NCBI GenBank assembly: GCA_016743925.1
Contig: JADGFH010000072.1
Coordinates: forward strand, 1-13,558
Length of the DNA stretch: 13,558 nucleotides
Source: Labilibaculum sp.
GTDB taxonomy: Bacteria; Bacteroidota; Bacteroidia; Bacteroidales; Marinifilaceae
Direction of reading: 5' to 3'
Positions 7,901 through 13,558 of this stretch are shown in pieces. The notes beneath the pieces were generated by a model. That model did not search any database, was not told where the DNA came from, and was given only the letters and a program-made list of their open reading frames with translations. The translations under genes and the position numbers were made by a program. The first letter of the stretch is position 1, and each line of letters opens with the position of its first letter.

Positions 7901-9130
7901 GTGTATAAACCATTAAAGGTGTCTCTAATTTCAGCCTTAAGCGGAGCTTTAAAGCATAAGTTTGGAGATACGAAACATCGTTATGTCGATTATCATCCTG
8001 AAGGAACATCACGTTATACGGAGCAGTTTGATAAACTGGCGAAGGCGGAAGGATTAAAATTTACCAGAGATGGTGAATGGTTCGAAAAGGTAAATATTCT
8101 TAGCTCAGATCGACCGAAAGTACCTTTGTTAGATTATGTGATTCCTACTTTTGAATGGCGAAAGACAAAAACAAAAACAGTAATGCGTCAGCATCGATTA
8201 GGAGGAGGGTTACGTGTGTATTTGAAACGACCTTGGTTCTCAACTGGAGAAGATGAAATGCTTGGTGTTTTGTTACCAGCTAGCGATCCGTCAGAAATTG
8301 CACAGAGTTTGATGGCTTTTAGTGGAACAGCAGGTTTTAACACCTTTGTTTCGCATTGGGCAATGGATCCAATTCGACCATCGAAACCTGGAGCTATGAA
8401 TTATCCTGCAATTCAAGATTTTAGACACAATCCAACTGTCGATAAAGGTTTGGTGTATCCTGGGAAAGAAGATATTAAAGTGAATGTTTTGGCTTATCCT
8501 GTTGAATTTGATCAGGAACGCAAGTTATGGTACGCCGATTTTGCAATCAACCATTCTAAAATGTATTTCCCATTTGTGAAGTTGGCACTGACCAGATATC
8601 AGCCTCATTCAGTTCGAAAAGGAAATAGAGATGTTTGCTTGTCTTCGGTAGTAATGGCCGATTACATTCAGTTGGTGCCAGAGAGAATTGCTACTCTCAC
8701 TTTTAAAAAGGACAATATGAATTCAAGATTTACACTGCAAGTAGAAGGTGTAATTTCAAATCAATTAGATCGTAAAGGAAATACGGGGAATTTTATTGTA
8801 ATCTCTTTTGTTGATCCTCAATTGGTACAGCCTATTTATGGATCGGTAAGTGATGGTAGAAATGAAGATAGTCTTGCTGAGGAAGGAGTTCGCATTCCAA
8901 TATCAGGCAAGAGTGTTGTAAATAATTATTTTACCATATCAAGAGAGTTCAAGTTGAGTCGTAAGTACAAAGATCAGCCTTTGCAAGTTATCGTTCAGGA
9001 ATATGAAGGTTCTGTGGTTAATTTGAATCGAATTAATAGTGTTTCTGAAGCTTCAGAAGAAAATCAACCTAGAATGGTTTATGCTGATGTTTTTAAGATT
9101 AATGCACCCAATAAAGATAAAATTGATTGA
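4967..9130 (+). CDS. Giant uncharacterised protein, likely partner of A (protein B)
   Basis: Function unknown; 1387 residues, with no signal peptide and no transmembrane segment that I can see. A Lys/Arg/Pro-rich linker lies at about 147-165. Motif-like blocks are spread along the chain: RWEGWSL at 506-512; LPRLRFGRDY at 570-579 running into LRVRTVDLAGNS (581-592), resembling the end of a fibronectin-III or Ig-like domain; YLPDP at 731-735; MARWRDAIDDP from 919; GGGLRVYLKRPWFSTG at 1079-1094; FPFVKLALTRYQPHS at 1201-1215; and ADYIQLVPER at 1231-1240. This density suggests a conserved multidomain beta-rich protein. From memory, unverified, similar blocks occur in long uncharacterised proteins of other phyla. 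No catalytic motif is recognisable. The gene lies 114 nt after protein A and 3 nt before the first AlkD-like gene, so it is probably co-transcribed with that gene. Start ATG 4967 has no Shine-Dalgarno site but may be coupled to the 27-codon ORF. Confidence 0.93.
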   Translation: MKQSIIFTCLPHRIDEQNNLDFSVQVSLRLENATSTTLASFPDMENWVNKIRSSEFMIRLKNGDEFPVKLDESKLDEELWLKLMHKDIRVDGFQQEDLTVTRIHSYPIKHVQSFVLDTYKKLGIASPDRLIDPSVLRDPKGLGQISRFKKRDTPKQRPPSSKERVPVYTESDFLDTDEFTSKRLDTIRKKNGFIPFQSNADPKRDFAQFQDFHKTYKPTRKTPLPKIKKPEFEFHDILAVSSNYSQIQRKLGVILDFSFEAPNNIAKQNAFRLIVKGLDFSTTTEMSVPLTAYRLSSDGFYADSKQASPINLGFVKINTDKFTAFQIDTDGVALKVNQMVDNKIQEEIKLKVVELELGRSKKFSNGVVPADPPEKEGLPTLRSAGIGIARNGMGEYLNARFVKAKQLQSKIIDPTKYDNELKLILSSEVLYADDITQGYRMDVAYSSEPEKWYSLHMRKENYSYFDSDNVEEFIDDITPDEGFIQLAAAEDTEQANELFVGENMIRWEGWSLSVPKPGFAINESEDDHIDSSKRVDYVNTSKNIEAKKYQFDSTREFRLHAQTKSVKGTLPRLRFGRDYMLRVRTVDLAGNSVPLEMQAENVSETVIRGFRYYRFDALMTPVLLLGSELKDGEALEELVVRSNFDLSTEEFQQRYGDIDSSLNTEANRHFLPPRNSQLIAEQHSKFDKAFGGNPTVAKELYQLISSHEVQLENGENGKEKVYKGENVDLIYLPDPAAAGVALFLADGYDDSHSQVFEPRLFSFFTNSELSPSDTNVDISEDEWYKAKSLRIQLIEGETAFNWISSERLLQVSLPKGERIKLKFSTFWRDKDLDELSGMWQLLKEDNPSNIGELRKLVRTGRHWMISPARELELTHAVLQPVVAPEIERIIPDKNYNDTFSWLNTRFSVHGFSTHKVEYMARWRDAIDDPRSTGPDWKENSGNIKEVAVEYHDKSVKKGNLPEKKDPSKQIKMAGQENQVYKPLKVSLISALSGALKHKFGDTKHRYVDYHPEGTSRYTEQFDKLAKAEGLKFTRDGEWFEKVNILSSDRPKVPLLDYVIPTFEWRKTKTKTVMRQHRLGGGLRVYLKRPWFSTGEDEMLGVLLPASDPSEIAQSLMAFSGTAGFNTFVSHWAMDPIRPSKPGAMNYPAIQDFRHNPTVDKGLVYPGKEDIKVNVLAYPVEFDQERKLWYADFAINHSKMYFPFVKLALTRYQPHSVRKGNRDVCLSSVVMADYIQLVPERIATLTFKKDNMNSRFTLQVEGVISNQLDRKGNTGNFIVISFVDPQLVQPIYGSVSDGRNEDSLAEEGVRIPISGKSVVNNYFTISREFKLSRKYKDQPLQVIVQEYEGSVVNLNRINSVSEASEENQPRMVYADVFKINAPNKDKID

Positions 9131-9133
9131 AAT

Positions 9134-9841
9134 ATGACAAAAGAAGAAGTATTTAAGGATTTGGAATTGTATGGAAATGAGGGCACGAAAAAAGTTTTAA
9201 TGAAACATGGTGCTCGCGAGCCTTTTTATGGAGTGAAAGTTCAGGATTTGAAGAAGATTGTGAAGAAAATTAAAAAGGATTATCACTTATCTCTTGAACT
9301 TTACGCAACAGGAAATTCAGATGCCATGTACTTGGCAGGTTTGATTGCAGATGCTGATTTAATGACGAAAGCTGATTTGCAATTATGGGCAAAAGAAGCC
9401 TATTGGTATATGATTAGTGAATACACAGTTCCATGGATAGCAGCGGAGAGTAATTTTGGTTACGAATTGGCAATGGAATGGATCGAATCGGAAGAAGAGA
9501 TGATTGCTGCAACAGGATGGGCTACTTTATCGAGTTTAGTTGCGATTAAAGAGGATGCAATTTTAGATCTGAAAAGACTAAAAGAATTGCTTTTGCATGT
9601 TGAAAAAGAAATTCATCAAGCTAAAAATAGAGTACGCTATACCATGAATGGATTTGTAATTGCAGTAGGAGCTTCCATTGTTTCTTTAACCGATGATGCG
9701 ATGAAACTTGCTTATAATATTGGTAAAGTAAAGGTTGAAATGGGAGGAACCTCTTGTAAGGTTCCTTATGCACCCGAATATATTCAAAAAGTAATTAATA
9801 GGGGAAGTCTAGGCAAAAAACGAAAAATGGCACGTTGCTAA
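9134..9841 (+). CDS. AlkD-superfamily HEAT-repeat protein (DNA alkylation repair-like), divergent active site
   Basis: A 235-residue, all-helical protein of the DNA alkylation repair (AlkD-like, COG4912-type) superfamily. Supporting blocks are EPFYGVKVQDLKKIVKKI (29-46), LYATGNSDAMYLAGLIAD (56-73), AKEAYWYMISEYTVPW (86-101), GWATLSSLV (128-136), the HQAKNRVRYTMNGFVIAVG block (161-179), and the basic end GKKRKMARC. AlkD enzymes remove N3- and N7-alkylated bases using Trp and Asp in a W-x3-D arrangement plus an Arg. By eye, here W91 is followed by S95 in place of Asp, and the Arg position in the next helix pair falls in the non-basic TGWATL stretch. It may therefore bind DNA without glycosylase activity, or act on another substrate. 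Start ATG 9134 is 3 nt after the stop of protein B. The stop overlaps the next gene by one base (TAATG). Confidence 0.88.
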   Translation: MTKEEVFKDLELYGNEGTKKVLMKHGAREPFYGVKVQDLKKIVKKIKKDYHLSLELYATGNSDAMYLAGLIADADLMTKADLQLWAKEAYWYMISEYTVPWIAAESNFGYELAMEWIESEEEMIAATGWATLSSLVAIKEDAILDLKRLKELLLHVEKEIHQAKNRVRYTMNGFVIAVGASIVSLTDDAMKLAYNIGKVKVEMGGTSCKVPYAPEYIQKVINRGSLGKKRKMARC

Positions 9842-10509
9842 TGGAAACAATAATAAATGATACAGTTGAAATCATAGATATCTATGAAAAAAATGCTAAT
9901 CGTGAATTAGCGAAGAGGATGGAATCCTATATGAAAAATCACTTTTCTTTTTTAGGGATCCCAAAACCATTAAGAGCAAAATTGAGCAAGCAATTCTTAA
10001 AAGAAAAAACAAAGATCAAGAGAATTGATTGGAATTTTGTTTTTCAAATGTTTGAAAAATCGGAAAGAGAGTTTCAGTATTTGGCAATGGATTACTTGCG
10101 TAAGCTTGAAAAAACGTTGCAGAAAGCGGATATTGAAATGCTCGAGAAATTGATATTAAACAAGTCATGGTGGGACTCAGTTGATACTTTAGCTCCATTG
10201 GTTGGTGCTTTGTGTTTAAAACATCCTGAATTAAAAGAAGAGGTTTTGGCGAATTGGATGGGGAATTCAAATATATGGTTGAAAAGAGTAAGTATTATTT
10301 TTCAACTAAAGTATAGAGATAAAACAGACACTGATTTTCTTAAAAAAGCGATTTTAAGAAATAATATGACCAAAGAATTTTTCTTAAATAAGGCAATTGG
10401 ATGGGCATTAAGGCAATTTTCTAAATTTAATCCCGATTGGGTAAAACTATTTATTGCTTCTTATCCTTTATCGGCACTAAGTATTCGCGAAGGCAGTAAG
10501 TATTTATAA
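9841..10509 (+). CDS. AlkD-like DNA alkylation repair glycosylase
   Basis: A 222-residue HEAT-repeat protein matching the AlkD family, which excises cationic N3-methyladenine and N7-methylguanine-type lesions from DNA in the cytosol. The known functional residues of Bacillus cereus AlkD (Trp109, Asp113, Arg148, Trp187) have clear counterparts: W111 and D115 in NKSWWDSVDTLA (108-117), R149 in NIWLKRVSIIFQLKY (144-158), and W188 in FFLNKAIGWALRQFSK (180-195). Length is close to the family's usual size. I took ATG 9841 rather than TTG 9835 because it overlaps the preceding stop by one base, a classic coupled arrangement. It follows the divergent AlkD-like paralogue, and the cupin starts 36 nt downstream. 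Confidence 0.92.
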   Translation: METIINDTVEIIDIYEKNANRELAKRMESYMKNHFSFLGIPKPLRAKLSKQFLKEKTKIKRIDWNFVFQMFEKSEREFQYLAMDYLRKLEKTLQKADIEMLEKLILNKSWWDSVDTLAPLVGALCLKHPELKEEVLANWMGNSNIWLKRVSIIFQLKYRDKTDTDFLKKAILRNNMTKEFFLNKAIGWALRQFSKFNPDWVKLFIASYPLSALSIREGSKYL

Positions 10510-10545
10510 AGTTTAATTTCATGTTTGAGTTTAAATTTACGGCAT

Positions 10546-10899
10546 ATGGACGATATTTATCCAGAAATTATTAAAGGTTTACCAGAGGCAGATATTCCAT
10601 TTAAGGGTGTTAAAGCATGGCTTTCACAAGGAGAAAATCAGCAAATCGTATTTTTTGATTTTGATGGTATTGGTGAAATTCCACGGCATGCTCATGGAGC
10701 TAGATGGGGAATTGTTATTAAGGGAGATATGGAGTTGTGCATTGATGGTGTAAAGAAGAATTTCAGGAAAGGAGATTGCTATTACATACCAGAAGACGTG
10801 TTGCATTCTGCCAAATTTAATGGCAGAACAATGCTGATGGATTATGTAGCTGAAAAGGATCGTTATAAGCCTAAGAAAATGATATTAAACGGTAAGTAA
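10546..10899 (+). CDS. Small single-domain cupin protein
   Basis: A 117-residue cupin_2-type beta-barrel. Conserved motif 1 is seen as GEIPRHAHGARWGIVIKG (43-60), with H48 and H50 as likely metal ligands; the usual acidic ligand of the HxHxxxE pattern is not obvious, as R and W occupy the following positions. Motif 2 is GDCYYIPEDVLHSAKFN (76-92), giving the third histidine, H87. Small cupins of this kind bind metal or small ligands; the substrate cannot be read from sequence. I chose ATG 10546 over the in-frame TTG at 10525 because PEIIKGLPEADIP at the N-terminus is typical of the family. It is the last gene of the forward run and meets the reverse MscS gene head-on, 4 nt apart. Confidence 0.88.
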   Translation: MDDIYPEIIKGLPEADIPFKGVKAWLSQGENQQIVFFDFDGIGEIPRHAHGARWGIVIKGDMELCIDGVKKNFRKGDCYYIPEDVLHSAKFNGRTMLMDYVAEKDRYKPKKMILNGK

Positions 10900-10915
10900 C
10901 TGCTTACTCTTTTTT
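10892..10915 (+). terminator. Weak intrinsic terminator overlapping the cupin stop
   Basis: GTAAG (10892-10896) pairs with CTTAC (10903-10907) across a 6-nt loop and is followed by TCTTTTTT. The stem is only 5 bp and AT-rich. It spans the cupin stop codon and the last codon of the converging MscS gene, so if functional it is embedded in both genes. Confidence 0.35.
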
Positions 10916-11776
10916 GAAATGAACATCCATTTGAGGAAATGGAATAACAATATTCTTCTCGGTAAATTTTTGAGTGATAATCTTACGAATATCGCTTTTT
11001 ACCTTATCTATTCTGAAAATATTCTTACTGAAAAATAACAATTGAAAGTCAAGAGACGAATTGCCAAAATTCACCAATCGGGCCTCTATTGATTTTCTTT
11101 CGTCGATATCTGGATGTTCATATGCACTTTCTTCTAAGGTTTTAATAATCATATCAACATCACTGCCATAGGCAACACCTATATCAATACGAAAACGTGT
11201 TTTTTTAGATTGATGACTCCAATTAATTACTTTATTGGTAGTGATTAAGGAGTTGGGAATAATAATGGAGATATCATCACGATTAAGTCCTTTTGACGTT
11301 CTTAATCCGATGCTTTGAATTTTAACAACATCAGCATCAATTTCCAAAACATCATCTATTTTAATCGATCGTTCGGAAAGTAAAATAATGCCTGAAATAA
11401 TATCGTTGAATGTTTGTTGCAAGCCCAAACCTAAACCTACTAACAGAGCAGCCGAACCTGCAACAAGAACCGTTACTTTAATGCTTAGCGATTCTAGGAT
11501 AAGTCCTATTGCCATTACCCAAACTACATATTTTATAATCTGAAATAGGGCATAAGTATTACCTGCATCCAATTTTGCTTTTTTGTTTTTCCTAAATAAA
11601 GCCTTTTTAATTAGGTAGAGTGCTATTCTAGTTAAAATGTAAATTAGAAAAATACTTACCAAGCTAAAAACTCTGATTTTGTGATCTGCAATGCTTAAAA
11701 GTTCAAATTCTAATATGTTTTTTATTGTTTCAATCATGTTGTTCTGGTTATAAAATATGCTGCCGAGGATAGACAT
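10904..11776 (-). CDS. MscS-family mechanosensitive ion channel
   Basis: A 290-residue small-conductance mechanosensitive channel of the inner membrane, which opens under membrane tension to release solutes on osmotic downshock. Membrane segments are predicted at about 36-57, 77-97 and 101-134. The last is the pore helix, with small-residue packing typical of TM3 (AGSAALLVGLGLGLQQ, 106-121) followed by FNDIISGIILL. The MscS beta domain follows (IKIDDVLEI, then IIIPNSLITTNKVINWS at 171-187). The C-terminus carries the family's IPFPQMDVH (278-286). The length matches the small MscS class, with no extra N-terminal domain. A second in-frame ATG (codon 14, 11737) is an equally possible start, since neither has a ribosome-binding site. 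It is convergent with the cupin and divergent from the MATE gene. Confidence 0.94.
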   Translation of the reverse strand: MSILGSIFYNQNNMIETIKNILEFELLSIADHKIRVFSLVSIFLIYILTRIALYLIKKALFRKNKKAKLDAGNTYALFQIIKYVVWVMAIGLILESLSIKVTVLVAGSAALLVGLGLGLQQTFNDIISGIILLSERSIKIDDVLEIDADVVKIQSIGLRTSKGLNRDDISIIIPNSLITTNKVINWSHQSKKTRFRIDIGVAYGSDVDMIIKTLEESAYEHPDIDERKSIEARLVNFGNSSLDFQLLFFSKNIFRIDKVKSDIRKIITQKFTEKNIVIPFPQMDVHFKKE

Positions 11777-11825
11777 TTTGTTCTCGTAAATTTTTCAAAA
11801 GTCTTCCTGTTTTATTGTAAATTGT

Positions 11826-11858
11826 ATAATCAATCCGATAAATAAAACGGATAATTAT
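11826..11858. repeat. Imperfect inverted repeat in the MscS/MATE intergenic region
   Basis: The left arm, ATAATCAATCCG (11826-11837), mirrors the right arm, CGGATAATTAT (11848-11858), around a 10-nt AT-rich spacer. The inner 5 bp (ATCCG/CGGAT) and outer 5 bp (ATAAT/ATTAT) match, with a bulge between. It lies 50-82 nt upstream of the MscS start codon, a position that suits an operator or a leader hairpin. No regulator gene is in the window. Confidence 0.3.
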
Positions 11859-12013
11859 TCTTAAGCTAATTACGAAATATAAATATAGAATTTTTTGAGA
11901 TTAGAGTAGAGGAAACAAGATCACTTATATCAGTTTTACGGAAGAAAAGCTTGTGTTTACCGATTTTTAGACAATTTTAAGCTTTAGAAACAAGCACTAG
12001 CGATCATTATTGG

Positions 12014-12021
12014 TACATTTG
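12014..12021 (+). promoter_or_regulatory. Bacteroidota-type -7 element upstream of the MATE gene
   Basis: TACATTTG matches the TAnnTTTG -7 consensus of Bacteroidota exactly. It lies 16 nt before the MATE ATG, which would give a very short leader of about 10 nt. No clear TTTG -33 element is found at the usual distance, so the assignment rests on the -7 box alone. The rest of 11777-12037 holds no gene that I can support. Confidence 0.3.
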
Positions 12022-12037
12022 CTCACCAATTTTACTT

Positions 12038-13399
12038 ATGGATATAAATAGCAGAAATGTAGAGGCGTTAGAGAATACAAGTGTCAAAAGCTTGTTGTGG
12101 AAGTATTTCTTACCTGCTTTTACCGGAGTCGTGATCAATTCAATGTACAATGTTGTCGATAGAATATTTATCGGGCAAGGAGTTGGTGCAATTGCATTAT
12201 CAGGCTTGAGTGCTGTGTTTCCAATTATGCTTATAATGATGGCATTTGGAATGCTAATTGGTATTGGTGCAGGAGTGCGAATTTCTATTAATCTGGGGAA
12301 AAAAGATTTCGGCAGAGCGGAGTGGGTGCTAGGTAACTCCTTTGTTTTAATGATAATTGTTTCAGTTATTATCACGATAATCGGCTTTTTAATAAAAGAT
12401 CCTTTACTGCGAATGTTTGGTGTTGGTGACGATACCATGTTTGTCGCAAATGAATACCTCAATATAATTCTTTACGGATCAATATTTAGTGTGGTAGGCT
12501 TTTCACTAAACAACTTAATTCGATCTGAGGGAAATGCGAATATTGCCATGTACTCCATGCTGATTAGTGCAGGAACAAATATTGTTCTCGATCCAATTTT
12601 TATTTTTGTTTTAGACATGGGTGTTGCCGGAGCAGCTTGGGCTACAATTATCTCTCAAATAATACTCTGTATATGGGTAATTCAACATTTTAGGGGATCA
12701 AAATCAGTAATAAAATTGAGAGCTGTTAATTTTAAATTGAATTGGCAAATCGTTTTTTATATTCTAACGATAGGATTTGCTCCTTTCTCGATGCAGTTGG
12801 CAGGAAGTTTCGTACATGCACTTTATAATGTTCAGTTAGTTGAATACAGTAACGATATTGCCATTGCTGCAATGGGTGTTATTAATTCTGTAGCCATGCT
12901 AATTGTAATGACTGTAGTTGCTATTAATATGGCTGCTCAGCCAATTTTTGGATTTAATTATGGTGCACAGAATTACGCTAGGGTAAAAGAGTGTTTAATA
13001 CTGTGTATAAAAGCGGCAACAGGTATTGTTATTGTTGGTTTTTTAGGCGTACAATTTTTTCCAGAAACGATTGTTAAAACTTTTAATAATTCGAACGAGG
13101 AGTTGTTAGAGGTTGGCGCATATGGCTTACGAATAATATTAATTGCTTTACCGGTGGTTGGCTTTCAGGTAATTGTAGGGAATTATTTTCAATCGATTGG
13201 AAAAGCAGGGATTTCTGTTTTGCTAACTTTAATGCGTCAAGTAATCTTATTAATACCTCTATTATTTATTTTGCCAAATTTCATGGGACTTACAGGTGTT
13301 TGGCTAGCAAGCCCAATTGCTGATGTTGGTTCTGCAATGGTTTCGGGTGCTTTCTTAATTCGAGAAATTAGAAAGTTAAATCGAATGATTGGAGCATAA
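12038..13399 (+). CDS. MATE-family multidrug efflux transporter
   Basis: A 453-residue, 12-helix inner-membrane antiporter that exports drugs or other cationic compounds using a Na+ or H+ gradient. It resembles the MepA/DinF-like branch. Motifs seen are YNVVDRIFIG (37-46), LSAVFPIMLIMMAFG (57-71), RSEGN (162-166), LDPIFIF (184-190), and QPIFGFNYGA (301-310), the hallmark of the seventh-eighth helix region. Two similar halves are apparent and the length is normal for the family, so it appears intact. Substrate specificity cannot be told. It starts at ATG 12038 with no Shine-Dalgarno site, is divergent from the MscS gene, and is probably transcribed alone. Confidence 0.95.
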   Translation: MDINSRNVEALENTSVKSLLWKYFLPAFTGVVINSMYNVVDRIFIGQGVGAIALSGLSAVFPIMLIMMAFGMLIGIGAGVRISINLGKKDFGRAEWVLGNSFVLMIIVSVIITIIGFLIKDPLLRMFGVGDDTMFVANEYLNIILYGSIFSVVGFSLNNLIRSEGNANIAMYSMLISAGTNIVLDPIFIFVLDMGVAGAAWATIISQIILCIWVIQHFRGSKSVIKLRAVNFKLNWQIVFYILTIGFAPFSMQLAGSFVHALYNVQLVEYSNDIAIAAMGVINSVAMLIVMTVVAINMAAQPIFGFNYGAQNYARVKECLILCIKAATGIVIVGFLGVQFFPETIVKTFNNSNEELLEVGAYGLRIILIALPVVGFQVIVGNYFQSIGKAGISVLLTLMRQVILLIPLLFILPNFMGLTGVWLASPIADVGSAMVSGAFLIREIRKLNRMIGA

Positions 13400-13461
13400 C
13401 AAATAATACTTTGTACTAGAGGTCACTTTTCTTCGTTATAGTTATTATCAACGGCTTATTT

Positions 13462-13476
13462 CTTATTCTAAATAAG
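13462..13476. repeat. Perfect 6-bp inverted repeat after the MATE gene
   Basis: CTTATT (13462-13467) and AATAAG (13471-13476) are separated by CTA, about 60 nt after the MATE stop. The hairpin is AT-only apart from one G-C pair and lacks a T-tract, so it is a poor intrinsic terminator; it may be an operator or chance. The rest of 13400-13558 shows no gene. An ATG at 13540 near the end could open a new gene that leaves the window, but too little is visible to call it. Confidence 0.25.
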
Positions 13477-13558
13477 TAGGTAATGCAATATTTTGAATTT
13501 TAATATTCGATTTTTTCGTAAATTATGGTTCATTACACTATGACTGGGAAAATGAAAT

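Noticed and set aside
191..9130. Phage tail or extracellular contractile injection system
   Set aside because: Large multidomain proteins invited this idea, but there is no sheath, tube, baseplate, spike or ATPase gene in the window, and protein A carries an export signal.
11946..11985. AAAGCTT/AAGCTTT arms upstream of the MATE gene
   Set aside because: Each arm is built around the self-palindrome AAGCTT and the loop is 26 nt; too weak to call a structure.
12007..12462. Reverse-strand ORF of 151 codons opposite the MATE start
   Set aside because: Ile/Thr/Pro/Ser-rich, as expected for the complement of hydrophobic helices; the forward MATE frame is clearly the real gene.
1..13558. CRISPR array, tRNA, rRNA or insertion sequence
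   Set aside because: No regularly spaced repeats, cloverleaf-like sequence, rRNA segments, transposase frame or terminal inverted repeats were seen by eye.

Overview
The window looks like chromosomal DNA from a Bacteroidota bacterium, plausibly a marine Marinilabiliales-type genome. The grounds are strongly AT-rich sequence, mostly absent Shine-Dalgarno sites, a TAnnTTTG-type promoter element, and MscS, MATE, cupin and AlkD-like proteins of the usual Bacteroidota style. The genus cannot be fixed from sequence alone.

Layout. Positions 1-190 are a non-coding leader with a possible 13-codon micro-ORF. A five-gene forward run follows: a 1553-aa protein with a twin-arginine signal (191-4852, here called protein A); a 1387-aa protein with no visible signal (4967-9130, protein B); two adjacent AlkD-superfamily HEAT-repeat proteins (9134-9841 and 9841-10509); and a small cupin (10546-10899). 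Spacings are 114, 3, -1 and 36 nt, so from protein B through the second AlkD the genes look co-transcribed. The 114-nt gap between A and B is almost filled by a 27-codon ORF ending 4 nt before the start of B. A reverse-strand MscS channel (10904-11776) converges on the cupin with only 4 nt between the stops. After a 261-nt divergent intergenic region comes a forward MATE transporter (12038-13399). The last 159 nt carry no complete gene.

Interpretation. The interesting part is the A/B pair, over 8.8 kb of coding sequence for two giant proteins that I cannot assign to any functionally described family. Both carry dense, motif-like blocks of the kind seen in conserved families: in A, GRDHYVKVV...FLFPFGH and a Gly-rich, strand-rich C-terminus ending DWLEYCDAYA; in B, RWEGWSL, LRFGRDYMLRVRTVDLAGN, YLPDP, GGGLRVYLKRPWFS and FPFVKLALTRYQPHS. 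From memory, unverified, similar blocks occur in long uncharacterised proteins of actinobacteria, cyanobacteria and myxobacteria, so this may be a widespread but undescribed two-protein system. Protein A appears to be exported and B has no signal of its own, which suggests either B is cytosolic or it travels with A. The DNA-repair-like genes behind B may be partners or simply read-through passengers. The MscS and MATE genes look like ordinary envelope genes unrelated to the pair.
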